Assembly (NCBI GenBank): GCA_002877875.1
Contig: PNIE01000020.1
Location: forward strand, 1-13,536
From: Caldimicrobium thiodismutans
Lineage (GTDB): Bacteria; Desulfobacterota; Thermodesulfobacteria; Thermodesulfobacteriales; Thermodesulfobacteriaceae
DNA: 13,536 nt
Direction of reading: 5' to 3'
In this document: positions 6,501 through 13,476 of the stretch, in pieces
How the letters are laid out: each line of letters begins with the position of its first letter
Numbering within the stretch: the stretch's first letter is position 1
Notes under the pieces: model-generated
Told to the model about the DNA's origin: nothing
The model's input: only the letters and a program-made list of their open reading frames with translations
Databases searched by the model: none
Position numbers and translations under genes: made by a program

Positions 6501-7601
6501 GGAGAGGTATATTTAAAGAAAGGTGAAAAAATAACCAAGGAATCCCTTCAAAATCTTCCTTCAGTTTTGCTGAATAAACTTAAAGAGGTTATTCCCCAGG
6601 AGAAAAAGGCAGTTTGTCAGGAAATTTTAAAGATCTACGAAAAGAAGAGAAAAGAGATCGTCGAGGAATATGAAGCTAAAATTAACAAGATAAAAAGAGG
6701 GGATGAGCTACCTCCTGGGGTATTAAAGATTGTAAAGGTTTATGTAGCTATGAAAAGAAAGCTTCAGCCTGGAGATAAAATGGCTGGCCGACATGGAAAC
6801 AAGGGAGTAGTTTCAAAGATTGTTCCCATTGAGGATATGCCCTTTTTGCCAGATGGAAGGCCGGTGGATATTATACTTTCACCTTTGGGAGTCCCGTCTC
6901 GTATGAACATAGGTCAGCTTCTTGAGACTCATCTTGGTTGGGCTTGTAGGGAGCTTGGAGCAAAGATTGCTCGTTTAGCTCAAGAATACCAGGTTGAAGC
7001 TGTTAAAGCTCTTCTTAAAGAGATTTTTAGTGAGGAAGAATATGAAAGATATGTGGAAGGGAAAAGTGAGGAAGAAATTTTAGAGCTTGCTAAGGCCTTT
7101 GAGGATGGGATTCCTATTGCAACACCTGTTTTTGCAGGAGCCAAAGAGGAGGAAATTAAGAAAGGGTTAAAGCTTGCAGGGCTCGATGAAAGTGGAACTA
7201 CTATTCTTTATGATGGTTTAACTGGGGAACCTTTTATGGAGAGAATCACTGTGGGATATATGCACATGCTTAAACTTCATCATCTTGTAGATGACAAGAT
7301 TCATGCCAGATCAACGGGTCCCTATTCTCTTATTACTCAACAACCCCTTGGAGGAAAATCTCAGTTTGGTGGGCAGAGACTGGGAGAAATGGAAGTGTGG
7401 GCTATTGAGGCTTATGGTGCGGCCTATACTCTTCAGGAATTTCTTACGGTAAAAAGCGATGATGTAGAGGGCAGAACAAGAATGTATGAAAAATTGGTGA
7501 AGGGAAAGAACTTTCTTGAAGCAGGTCTTCCTGAGAGTTTTAAGGTCCTCACCAAGGAACTTCAAGGGCTTGCCCTTGATGTAGAATTAATTGAAGAGTA
7601 G
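3516..7601 (+). CDS. rpoB: DNA-directed RNA polymerase subunit beta
   Basis: The beta subunit (1361 residues; E. coli has 1342) forms half of the RNA polymerase active-site cleft. In order I see the N-terminal lobe (YEQFLQ; GTERAVVNQIQRSPGV), the fork region with QLSQFMDQ (516-523) and LTHKRRLSALGPGGLTRER, and ETPEGPNIGLI. The YNFEDSIIISER active-site segment has Glu817/Asp818, and GDKMAGRHGNKGV has Lys1088 and Lys1096. The C-terminal clamp part contains GGKSQFGGQRLGEMEVWALEAYG-like sequence (Ile for Leu). A charged insertion at about 945-1060 lies where E. coli has its second sequence insertion. In the rifampicin pocket the usual Pro (E. coli 520) is Val526 and E. coli Glu523 is Met529, while Asp522, His532 and Ser537 are the sensitive-type residues. 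The ATG has GGGGGGATCAAGG upstream, and rpoC follows after 29 bases. Confidence 0.98.
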   Translation: MSDFGKSKPIRKSFAKVKQIMDVPELIRIPKRSYEQFLQADTPPENRAEVGIHRCFKMVFPIKNHAETAVLEYLDYKILPPEYEPQEAKEKGLTYEAPMKLRVRLVTYDLDPDTGVKSIRDIKEQELYFGTIPLMTEDGRFIINGTERAVVNQIQRSPGVIFEKDKTQAKAGRLTYIGRVIPVKGSWIDFIYDYKGRFLVRIDKRKNISATVFLKAMGLTEEAILNLFYPREKYYILPDGVERELDFEILAGRKAEADFIHPETGEVLIKKGKVISVGVIRKFKELGINRIKGEDSLILGKITAKEIVDIETGEILIPINTEITEEALKVLREKGIKEIDVLFTDIHRYSLALRDSLKSDKAKTKEEALLEIYRKLRPTSPATLEVATAYFNSLFFDIQTFDLSEIGRYKINLRLGLDIPVTQRTLTLDDIIAILKELIRLKENEEEGDDIDSLSNRRVRPVGELVENQFLVGLMRMERIVKEKLHLEEVENLTPGDLINSKPVLAAVKEFFAQGQLSQFMDQTNVLSMLTHKRRLSALGPGGLTRERAGFEVRDVHPSHYGRICPIETPEGPNIGLIVSPTTYAQTNPYGFLETPYRLVKNGKVTNQVIYLNAAEEKDLVIAQSTIRINEDGTILDEMVPARKNGEFIMASREEVDLVDLFPAQVVSVSSSLIPFLEHDDANRALMGSNMQRQAVPLVRTKAPLVGSGMEGVVARHSGFLLVAEKDGVVEQVDSQRIVVRYDSEKDGLPEVKVYHLIKWHKSNQNTCFLQKPVVRPGQRVRKGDVLADGPSMDRGELALGKDVLVAFMPWRGYNFEDSIIISERLVRDDVFTSIHIEEFECVARETKLGKEEITRDIPNVGEEALQHLDESGIVKIGSYVRPGDILVGKVTPKGETTLTPEERLLRAIFGEKAKDVKDTSLRVPAGIEGIVIDTKVLTRKGIEKDSRAKAKEDEAIAKLLRTQADILEVLKKGVVFKLAQILEGVVLTGDLEWEGEVYLKKGEKITKESLQNLPSVLLNKLKEVIPQEKKAVCQEILKIYEKKRKEIVEEYEAKINKIKRGDELPPGVLKIVKVYVAMKRKLQPGDKMAGRHGNKGVVSKIVPIEDMPFLPDGRPVDIILSPLGVPSRMNIGQLLETHLGWACRELGAKIARLAQEYQVEAVKALLKEIFSEEEYERYVEGKSEEEILELAKAFEDGIPIATPVFAGAKEEEIKKGLKLAGLDESGTTILYDGLTGEPFMERITVGYMHMLKLHHLVDDKIHARSTGPYSLITQQPLGGKSQFGGQRLGEMEVWAIEAYGAAYTLQEFLTVKSDDVEGRTRMYEKLVKGKNFLEAGLPESFKVLTKELQGLALDVELIEE

Positions 7602-7630
7602 AAGTTTTTAGACCAAAGGGGGTGTATTAT

Positions 7631-10600
7631 ATGAAGGATCTTTTAAGTATACTTGAAAAGCCCAAAGATATTATCAGAATAAGGGCTGTCAAAATTGGGC
7701 TTGCAAGTCCTGAGAAAATAAGGGAATGGAGTTATGGTGAGGTTAAAAAGCCTGAAACTATAAATTACAGAACTCTCAAACCTGAAAGAGATGGGCTTTT
7801 CTGTGCCAAAATTTTTGGTCCTATAAGAGACTACGAATGTCTCTGCGGAAAATACAGAGGAATGAAACACAGAGGAGTTATCTGTGAAAAGTGCGGTGTT
7901 GAAGTTATTCAAAGTAAAGTTCGTCGTGAGAGAATGGGGCATATTGAACTTGCATCTCCTGTGGCTCATATCTGGTATTTAAGGAGTATGCCTTCTAAAA
8001 TAGGTCTTCTCCTTGATATGACTTTAAAGGAAGTTGAATCAATTTTATATCTTGAGAAGTATGTAGTAATTGAAAGCGAAGTAGAAGAGTATCCTGTGGG
8101 AACGATTCTTCCTGAGGAAAAGTATTACTATCTTCAGGAAAACTTTGGTTCAAAAATCAAGATGGGAACTGGAGCTGAGGCTATAGCTGAGCTTCTAAAG
8201 AGGCTTGATCTTGAGAAACTGGCTCAAGATATTCAGGTAGAGATGCATACAACCCAGAGCGAGGCTCGCAGAAAGAAATTAGGGAAAAGACTTCAACTAA
8301 TAAAAAATCTTCTTGAATCTGGAAACAAACCTGAATGGATGATCTTAAGGGTGATTCCTGTGATTCCACCCGAATTAAGACCCCTTGTACCTCTTGAAGG
8401 TGGAAGATTTGCAACCTCTGATTTAAATGATCTTTATAGAAGGGTTATTAACAGAAATGTCAGATTAAAGAAACTTATTGAACTTGATGCTCCGGAAATC
8501 ATTCTGAAAAATGAGAAGAGGATGCTTCAAGAGGCAGTGGATGCCCTTTTTGATAATGGGAGAAGGGGAAGGCCTGTAACTGGACCTAATAGAAGGCCTT
8601 TAAAAAGTCTTTCTGATGTCTTAAAAGGAAAACAGGGGCGGTTTAGACAAAACCTCCTTGGAAAGAGAGTTGATTTTTCAGGAAGATCTGTCATTGTGGC
8701 AGGTCCGGAATTAAGGATGCATCAGTGTGGGCTTCCTAAAAAAATGGCACTTGAGCTTTTTAAACCATACATTTATGGATGGCTTGAGAGGCACGGTTTT
8801 GCAACCAATATAAAAACAGCCAAAAAGCTGGTTGAAGAAGAGCATCCTGTAGTCTGGGATGCTTTAGAGGAAATTGTTAAAGAATATCCTATAATGCTCA
8901 ATCGTGCTCCTACCCTTCACAGACTTGGTATTCAGGCCTTTGAACCTGTGCTTATTGATAATAAAGCAATTCAGCTGCATCCTCTTGTTTGTGTGGCATA
9001 TAATGCAGACTTTGATGGAGATCAGATGGCTGTGCATGTTCCTCTCTCTGTGGAAGCTCAGATTGAAAATAGAGTCCTTATTCTTTCTACCAATAACATT
9101 TTACTTCCGGCTAATGGAATCCCGGTAGTCTATCCCACTCAAGATATGGTACTTGGAGCTTTTTATATGACGATGGAGCGCCCTTTTGCTAAGGGAGAGG
9201 GAAAGATTTTTAAAGATCCAAATGAGGTATTTTTGGCTTATCTTTCTGATGAGGTTCATATACAAGCCAAAATAAAGGTTAGAATGAATGGAAAACTTGT
9301 AGATACAACCGTTGGGAGGGTTATTTTCTCAAGCATTGTTCCTGAAGAGATTCCCTTTGAAGAATATAACAAGCCTTTGAGAAAAAAAGAGCTTCAGGAA
9401 TTAATTAATATAGCTTATAGAAGGGCTGGTCTTAAGAAAACCGTTATTTTTGCTGACAGACTTAAAGATCTTGGATTTTTGATGTCTACAAGAGCAGGGC
9501 TTTCTATATCTGTAGATTATCTTACTATCCCTGAGAAGAAAGCAGAAATTCTTAAAGAAGCTGAAGAAAAAATTGCAGAACTCTGGAGACAATATCAGGA
9601 TGGTTTGATAACCGAATCTGAGAGATATAACAAAGCTATTGATATTTGGGCTACTGCCACAGAGAGAGTTACTGAAGAGATGATGAAAAAGATGGAGGTA
9701 GCAGAGTATATTGGTCCTAATGGAGAAAAGGTAGTTGGTCCCAGTTTTAATCCGGTACATATAATGGCCTTTTCAGGAGCACGTGGATCTAAGGATCAGA
9801 TAAGACAGCTTGCTGGAATGAGAGGTCTTATGGCAAAGCCCTCAGGAGAGATTATCGAAACTCCTATTAAGAGTAATTTTAGAGAGGGATTGTCTGTTCT
9901 TGAGTATTTTGTCTCTACTCACGGTGCAAGAAAGGGATTGGCAGATACTGCTTTGAAGACTGCTAATGCCGGTTATTTAACCAGGAAGCTGGTAGATGTG
10001 GCTCAGGATTGTATGGTTACAGAGGAGGACTGCGGAACCATAGATGGTATTGAAATAGGGCATCTTATTGAAGGTGGAGAAATTATTGAACCAGTGTGGG
10101 ATAGAGTGCTTGGAAGAGTAGCACTTGAGGATATTGTAGATCCTGTAACAGGAGAGGTCCTGGTAAGGGCAAATGAGGAGATTGACGAGGAAAAAGCTAC
10201 TAAGTTAAAGGCTGCAGGTATTGAAAAAGTTACTATTCGTTCAGTTATTACTTGTGAGGCTAAATTTGGGGTATGTCAGAAGTGTTACGGTAGAGATCTT
10301 GCTACAGGAAGAATGGTTGAGATTGGTGAGGTTGTGGGAATTATTGCAGCTCAATCTATTGGAGAGCCAGGAACACAACTTACTATGAGAACCTTCCATA
10401 TTGGAGGGGCTGTGGGTAAGGCTTTGGAGCAGAGTCAACATCTTGCCCAAAGCCAGGGAAAGGTGAGATATCTCAATCTTAGATATGTTCAGCGCTCTGA
10501 TGGAAGTCTTGTGGCTATCAATCGTCAGGGTGAAATAGCTATTGAGGGGCCTGATGGAAGAATTTTTGAAAAGTATCCTGTGGTATACGGAGCTAAAATT

Positions 10601-11668
10601 AAGGTAAGAGAGGGAGAGGAGGTAAAACCGGGAACCCTTCTTGTAGAGTGGGATCCTTATACCAATCCAATTATTTCCGAGGTCTCTGGAAGGGTTAAAT
10701 TCGGAGACATTATCGATGGTGTAACTGTGGATGAAAAAATAGATCCTACCACAGGAAGGATAACCATTGTAGTGAGAGATTACAAACTTACAGATTATAG
10801 ACCAAGAGTGTCTATTAAAGACGAAAAGGGCAAGACCATTGCCAGATACGAACTTCCTGTGGGGGCTATTATAAGTGTGCATGAAGGTGATTATGTGGAG
10901 GCTGGGGATATTTTGGCAAAGATTCCTAAGGAGACTCTTAAGGCTAAAGACATAACTGGTGGTTTACCTAAGGTTACAGACCTTTTTGAGGCAAGAAAAC
11001 CAAAGGAAAGTGCTGTTATTAGTGAAATTGAAGGAACGGTGGTTTTTGAAAAAGATGTTCGCGGGAGAAAAAGGCTTATTGTTCAGCCAGAAGTAGGAGA
11101 GGCTAAGGAATATCTTCTTCCGAAGGGAAAATACATTGTCGTTAGAGAAGGGGATTATATCAAACCTGGTGAGCCTTTAATTGAAGGTACACCTAATCCT
11201 CATGATATTCTTAAAGTGCAGGGTATTAAAGGAGTTGCCAGATTTCTTGTAGAGGAAATTCAAGAGGTTTACAGGCTGCAGGGAGTTAAGATTAATGATA
11301 AACATTTTGAAGTTATTATAAGACAGATGCTTAAGAAGGTGAAAATTAAAGAGGCTGGAGATACCTCCTTTATGATTGGAGAATATGTAGATAGGGCAAA
11401 ATTTGAGGAGGAGAATGAGAGGGTACTTGCCCAAGGAGGAAAGCCTGCTGTAGGAGAGCCAATTCTTTTAGGTATCACCAAGGCTGCCCTTCTTACTGAT
11501 TCGTGGTTATCTGCAGCTTCCTTCCAGGAGACTACAAGGGTTCTTACTGAGGCCTCTCTTGCTGGTAAAGTAGATTATCTCCGGGGCCTTAAAGAAAATG
11601 TCATTATTGGCAGACTTATTCCTGCTGGAACTGGAAGAATAGTTTACGAACAACTTGGATGGGTATAA
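7631..11668 (+). CDS. rpoC: DNA-directed RNA polymerase subunit beta'
   Basis: Beta' (1345 residues) carries the catalytic magnesium. It begins MKDLL as E. coli does. A GTG nine bases upstream (7622) would add MYY, but it overlaps the GGGGG ribosome binding site, so I choose the ATG. The first zinc site starts CLCG at Cys70/Cys72 and continues with GVICEKC. The catalytic NADFDGDQMAVH puts Asp460, Asp462 and Asp464 at the same numbers as in E. coli. The second zinc site uses the Cys of EEDCGT and CEAKFGVCQKC. The trigger loop GTQLTMRTFHIGG (914-926) is followed by about 185 residues of insertion (the SI3 type, sandwich-barrel repeats) before ITGGLPKVTDLFEARKPKE. The end is SWLSAASFQETTRVLTEA and GRLIPAGTG. 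It is the last gene of the operon, closed by a strong terminator. Confidence 0.98.
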   Translation: MKDLLSILEKPKDIIRIRAVKIGLASPEKIREWSYGEVKKPETINYRTLKPERDGLFCAKIFGPIRDYECLCGKYRGMKHRGVICEKCGVEVIQSKVRRERMGHIELASPVAHIWYLRSMPSKIGLLLDMTLKEVESILYLEKYVVIESEVEEYPVGTILPEEKYYYLQENFGSKIKMGTGAEAIAELLKRLDLEKLAQDIQVEMHTTQSEARRKKLGKRLQLIKNLLESGNKPEWMILRVIPVIPPELRPLVPLEGGRFATSDLNDLYRRVINRNVRLKKLIELDAPEIILKNEKRMLQEAVDALFDNGRRGRPVTGPNRRPLKSLSDVLKGKQGRFRQNLLGKRVDFSGRSVIVAGPELRMHQCGLPKKMALELFKPYIYGWLERHGFATNIKTAKKLVEEEHPVVWDALEEIVKEYPIMLNRAPTLHRLGIQAFEPVLIDNKAIQLHPLVCVAYNADFDGDQMAVHVPLSVEAQIENRVLILSTNNILLPANGIPVVYPTQDMVLGAFYMTMERPFAKGEGKIFKDPNEVFLAYLSDEVHIQAKIKVRMNGKLVDTTVGRVIFSSIVPEEIPFEEYNKPLRKKELQELINIAYRRAGLKKTVIFADRLKDLGFLMSTRAGLSISVDYLTIPEKKAEILKEAEEKIAELWRQYQDGLITESERYNKAIDIWATATERVTEEMMKKMEVAEYIGPNGEKVVGPSFNPVHIMAFSGARGSKDQIRQLAGMRGLMAKPSGEIIETPIKSNFREGLSVLEYFVSTHGARKGLADTALKTANAGYLTRKLVDVAQDCMVTEEDCGTIDGIEIGHLIEGGEIIEPVWDRVLGRVALEDIVDPVTGEVLVRANEEIDEEKATKLKAAGIEKVTIRSVITCEAKFGVCQKCYGRDLATGRMVEIGEVVGIIAAQSIGEPGTQLTMRTFHIGGAVGKALEQSQHLAQSQGKVRYLNLRYVQRSDGSLVAINRQGEIAIEGPDGRIFEKYPVVYGAKIKVREGEEVKPGTLLVEWDPYTNPIISEVSGRVKFGDIIDGVTVDEKIDPTTGRITIVVRDYKLTDYRPRVSIKDEKGKTIARYELPVGAIISVHEGDYVEAGDILAKIPKETLKAKDITGGLPKVTDLFEARKPKESAVISEIEGTVVFEKDVRGRKRLIVQPEVGEAKEYLLPKGKYIVVREGDYIKPGEPLIEGTPNPHDILKVQGIKGVARFLVEEIQEVYRLQGVKINDKHFEVIIRQMLKKVKIKEAGDTSFMIGEYVDRAKFEEENERVLAQGGKPAVGEPILLGITKAALLTDSWLSAASFQETTRVLTEASLAGKVDYLRGLKENVIIGRLIPAGTGRIVYEQLGWV

Positions 11669-11697
11669 AAAGGAATAAGCTATAAAAAGGGATAAAT

Positions 11698-11737
11698 AAA
11701 AAAGCCCAGCTCTTTTAGAGCCGGGCTTTTTTATTTT
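11698..11737. terminator. Bidirectional intrinsic terminator between rpoC and rpsO
   Basis: The stem is GCCCaGCTC (11704-11712) with GAGCcGGGC (11718-11726) around a 5-base TTTTA loop. It is flanked by a run of A on the left and TTTTTTATTTTT on the right, so it can end transcription from either side: rpoC from the left and rpsO from the right. The one imperfect position is A/C when read on the + strand but becomes a G-U wobble when read on the minus strand, so the hairpin is fully paired only in rpsO RNA. It sits between two convergent genes, where such shared terminators are common. Confidence 0.93.
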
Positions 11738-11756
11738 TGAGTTAGGCAAAATTGGC

Positions 11757-12026
11757 TTATTTTTTTAAGCCAAGGTTTTTAAGTAAGGCCTGATAACGAG
11801 GAAAGTCAGTCCTTTTAAGATATTCAAGAAGAGCTCTTCTTTGCCCAATAAGTTTCATAAGCCCTCGTCTACAATGAAAGTCCTTTTTGTGGGTTTTTAA
11901 ATGCTCTTCAATTTGTTTGATCCTTGCTGTAAGCAGGGCGATTTGAACCTCAGGAGAGCCTGTATCCTGAGGATGCCTCTGGAAGCGTTTAATAATCTCT
12001 TTTTTAATCTCGGGATCTAAGGGCAT
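11757..12026 (-). CDS. rpsO: 30S ribosomal protein S15
   Basis: S15 (89 residues, exactly the standard length) binds 16S rRNA helices 20-22 early in assembly of the small-subunit platform. The signatures TGSPEVQIALLT (22-33), HLKTHKKDFH (42-51) and RRGLMKLIGQRRALLEYLK (53-71) are all present. Cys52 replaces the serine common in HSRRGL; neighbouring rRNA-contact residues such as His42, Asp49 and the Arg pair are kept. The ATG (complement of 12024-12026) has a full AAGGAGG seven bases upstream. The gene is convergent with rpoC and shares its terminator. It lies 140 bases downstream of the moxR stop, and has its own likely promoter in that gap. In many bacteria rpsO is followed by pnp; here it is followed by the rpoC end instead. 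Confidence 0.97.
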   Translation of the reverse strand: MPLDPEIKKEIIKRFQRHPQDTGSPEVQIALLTARIKQIEEHLKTHKKDFHCRRGLMKLIGQRRALLEYLKRTDFPRYQALLKNLGLKK

Positions 12027-12032
12027 TTTAAA

Positions 12033-12064
12033 ACCTCCTTGGCTATATTTTTAAGCCTGAAAGG
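12033..12064 (-). promoter_or_regulatory. rpsO leader hairpin overlapping the ribosome binding site
   Basis: Read on the minus strand, CCTT (12064-12061), a three-base TCA bulge and GGCT (12057-12054) can pair with AGCC (12044-12041) and AAGG (12040-12037) around a 9-base loop. The last four paired bases are the first half of the AAGGAGG ribosome binding site, so the fold would hide it. S15 is known to repress its own mRNA in several bacterial groups through unrelated leader structures. I infer that this could be such a site, but no S15-binding signature is certain. Confidence 0.4.
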
Positions 12065-12092
12065 GGATTACCCACCTTCCAAGCATAGGTAA

Positions 12093-12120
12093 AGTATAAT
12101 CTAATAAATCGTAAAATCAA
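12093..12120 (-). promoter_or_regulatory. Probable sigma-70-type promoter for rpsO
   Basis: On the minus strand, TTGATT (12120-12115) is followed after 16 bases by TATACT (12098-12093), 4 of 6 and 5 of 6 matches to the -35 and -10 consensus. Transcription would start near 12086 and give a leader of about 60 bases that contains the hairpin over the rpsO ribosome binding site. The gap between moxR and rpsO has no GC-rich terminator, so moxR transcripts may also read into rpsO. Confidence 0.6.
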
Positions 12121-12166
12121 CCTAAAGAGACATATTTTTTCAAAAAAGATAAAGTGGGAGAAGTAA

Positions 12167-13081
12167 TTATAAGAGGGGAATTTTGATTTTTTCAAGGATT
12201 GTCTTAAGGATAGCCTCTTTTTGGGCTTCATATTCTTCTTTAAAGCCAAGCCTGTGAAGAAGGACATAGGGTGAAAGCTCTTTTACATCCTCTGGGAGAA
12301 CATAATCTCTTTCATAAAGATAAGCCCTTGCCTTGGCTGCAGAGAGGAGAAGGAGAGCTCCTCGCGTTGAGAGGCCAAAACGGAGAAAGGGGCTTTTTCT
12401 TGTCTCAGAAACTATATCCAGTAGATAATCTAGAACTTTCTCAGAAACATAAACCTCTTTTACCTCTTCCTGAAACTTTAGAATTTCCTCTGGCAAAAAT
12501 TGGGAGGGGATTTGAGAAAGCTCTTCTTTTAGGCTTCCTCTTTTAAGGATTTCCTTTTCAAAATTTCTTTCGGGATAACCTATAGAAATTTTCATAAGAA
12601 AACGATCAAGCTGAGCCTCAGGAAGAGGAAAGGTTCCATAATATTCAATAGGGTTTTGAGTGGCAATAAGGAAAAAGGGCTTAGGAAGGGGATAGGTAAC
12701 TCCATCTATGGTGACCTGTCCTTCTTCCATAGGTTCAAGGAGGGCACTTTGGGTCTTTGGACTCATTCGATTTATTTCATCCACAAGCACCACATGGGCA
12801 AAAATAGGTCCAGGATGGAACTCAAATTTTTCTTCTCTTTTATTGTAAAGGGAAGCTCCTGTAAGATCAGAGGGTAAAAGATCACTTGTCCCCTGAATTC
12901 GGGAAAAACTTAGGCCAAAAACTCGAGAAAGAGAGAGGGCAAGGGTTGTTTTCCCAACTCCTGGGAGATCTTCAATAAGAAGATGCCCTTTAGCAAGAAA
13001 GGTAATAAGAGTAAGTTCAATAGCCTTTTCTTTACCTGAAAGATACCTCTTTAAGGTTTCAAAAATCTGAAAAAGCCTCAT
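12167..13081 (-). CDS. MoxR-family AAA+ ATPase
   Basis: This 304-residue protein has the full AAA_3/MoxR layout. Walker A is EDLPGVGKTTLA (37-48; Lys44), and RIQGTSDLLPSDLTG (61-75) follows. Walker B is VVLVDEINRMSP (97-108; Asp101, Glu102), sensor 1 lies in ATQNP (140-144), the arginine-finger segment is LPEAQLDRF (153-161) and sensor 2 is LSTRGALLL (Arg240). MoxR ATPases act as chaperone-like remodelling enzymes that insert cofactors or assemble complexes, generally with DUF58 and VWA-domain partners encoded next to them. None is seen here: downstream on the same strand is rpsO. The family usually has Phe after RIQ, where this protein has Gly64. The start (complement of 13079-13081) has TTAAGG upstream and a near-consensus promoter. 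The target is unknown. Confidence 0.92.
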   Translation of the reverse strand: MRLFQIFETLKRYLSGKEKAIELTLITFLAKGHLLIEDLPGVGKTTLALSLSRVFGLSFSRIQGTSDLLPSDLTGASLYNKREEKFEFHPGPIFAHVVLVDEINRMSPKTQSALLEPMEEGQVTIDGVTYPLPKPFFLIATQNPIEYYGTFPLPEAQLDRFLMKISIGYPERNFEKEILKRGSLKEELSQIPSQFLPEEILKFQEEVKEVYVSEKVLDYLLDIVSETRKSPFLRFGLSTRGALLLLSAAKARAYLYERDYVLPEDVKELSPYVLLHRLGFKEEYEAQKEAILKTILEKIKIPLL

Positions 13082-13114
13082 AAACCTTAAGAAAGCTTAT
13101 TTTCATAGCCTACT

Positions 13115-13143
13115 ATTGTAGGAAGCAAACTAACCCTTGTCAA
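13115..13143 (-). promoter_or_regulatory. Near-consensus sigma-70 promoter for the moxR gene
   Basis: On the minus strand TTGACA (13143-13138) is followed after exactly 17 bases by TACAAT (13120-13115), a perfect -35 box and a 5-of-6 -10 box. The predicted start, near 13108, lies about 27 bases before the moxR ATG, leaving a short leader that contains TTAAGG as ribosome binding site. An inverted repeat CCTAC-TATT-GTAGG (13109-13122) covers the -10 box and could be an operator. Confidence 0.85.
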
Positions 13144-13302
13144 GAACACTTTTGGCCTTATAAAAAATCTATTCAAAAGAGAATATCTTTACAACCACTT
13201 ATAGGCTTGCTTATTTTAATAAAAAAAGCTAAAAAACTTTAAAAAATTAAGATTCTATCTTCTATTTTGCCTTAATAATCCTTAAAGCTTTTAATAATTG
13301 CC

Positions 13303-13330
13303 TTGACAAATTTTAAGATCAGAGTAAACT
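13303..13330 (+). promoter_or_regulatory. Possible upstream promoter of the terminal gene
   Basis: TTGACA at 13303-13308 is a perfect -35 box. The best -10 candidate is TAAACT at 13325-13330 with a 16-base spacer, matching 4 of 6 positions. It lies about 100 bases upstream of the stronger promoter at 13404-13432, so the gene may have tandem promoters. The weak -10 box keeps confidence low. Confidence 0.4.
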
Positions 13331-13403
13331 AAATTTAAAGTACAATATTTGGAAATTTTTGTATTTTGTTATGGAAAATTGGAAAAGATTTGAAAAATTC
13401 CTC

Positions 13404-13432
13404 TTGACAAAGGTTAGGAAATTTATTATAAT
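13404..13432 (+). promoter_or_regulatory. Perfect-consensus sigma-70 promoter of the terminal gene
   Basis: TTGACA (13404-13409) and TATAAT (13427-13432) are separated by exactly 17 bases, a full match to the bacterial housekeeping promoter. AT-rich sequence upstream may strengthen it. Transcription should start near 13439, about 38 bases before the ATG at 13477. A perfect 8-base inverted repeat (13433-13450) begins immediately after the -10 box, which suggests that this strong promoter may be repressed. Confidence 0.92.
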
Positions 13433-13450
13433 TAATTTAGTTCTAAATTA
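13433..13450. repeat. Perfect inverted repeat at the transcription start (candidate operator)
   Basis: TAATTTAG (13433-13440) and CTAAATTA (13443-13450) are exact reverse complements separated by TT. The 18-base element begins at the base after the -10 box and spans the predicted start site. A repressor dimer bound here would block the promoter. It could instead form a small hairpin at the mRNA 5' end that protects the transcript. The regulator is not recognisable from the sequence. Confidence 0.6.
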
Positions 13451-13476
13451 GAAAAAAACTTAAAAGGAGGTGTGTT

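Larger units (their letters stand above)
13082..13476. other. Divergent AT-rich intergenic region
   Basis: These 395 bases separate the moxR gene (minus) from the partial secreted-protein gene (plus). I find no coding frame of useful length, no RNA gene and no repeat array. The ends hold the promoters listed separately. The middle (about 13144-13300) is very AT-rich with short A and T runs and no structure that I can support. The A/T-tracts just upstream of the plus-strand promoter (13350-13400) could act as an UP element for RNA polymerase alpha. Confidence 0.7.

Noticed and set aside
7622..7630. GTG at 7622 as the rpoC start.
   Set aside because: It overlaps the GGGGG ribosome binding site, and the ATG at 7631 matches the family's MKDLL start.
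10241..10882. Long antisense open frame of 213 codons within rpoC.
   Set aside because: It lies opposite a highly conserved part of rpoC, has no ribosome binding site or promoter, and its translation is low-complexity and unlike any family I know.
11664..11690. Direct repeat TATAAAAAGG at 11664-11673 and 11681-11690.
   Set aside because: It is two short AT-rich copies spanning the rpoC stop region, with no further units; it is likely chance in a sequence with frequent AAAAAGG.
12135..12147. TTTTTT-C-AAAAAA palindrome between moxR and rpsO as a terminator for moxR.
   Set aside because: It has no GC-rich stem, so it is not a credible intrinsic terminator.
12271..12546. Plus-strand open frame of 91 codons opposite the moxR gene.
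   Set aside because: It is antisense to conserved MoxR sequence and shows no ribosome binding site.
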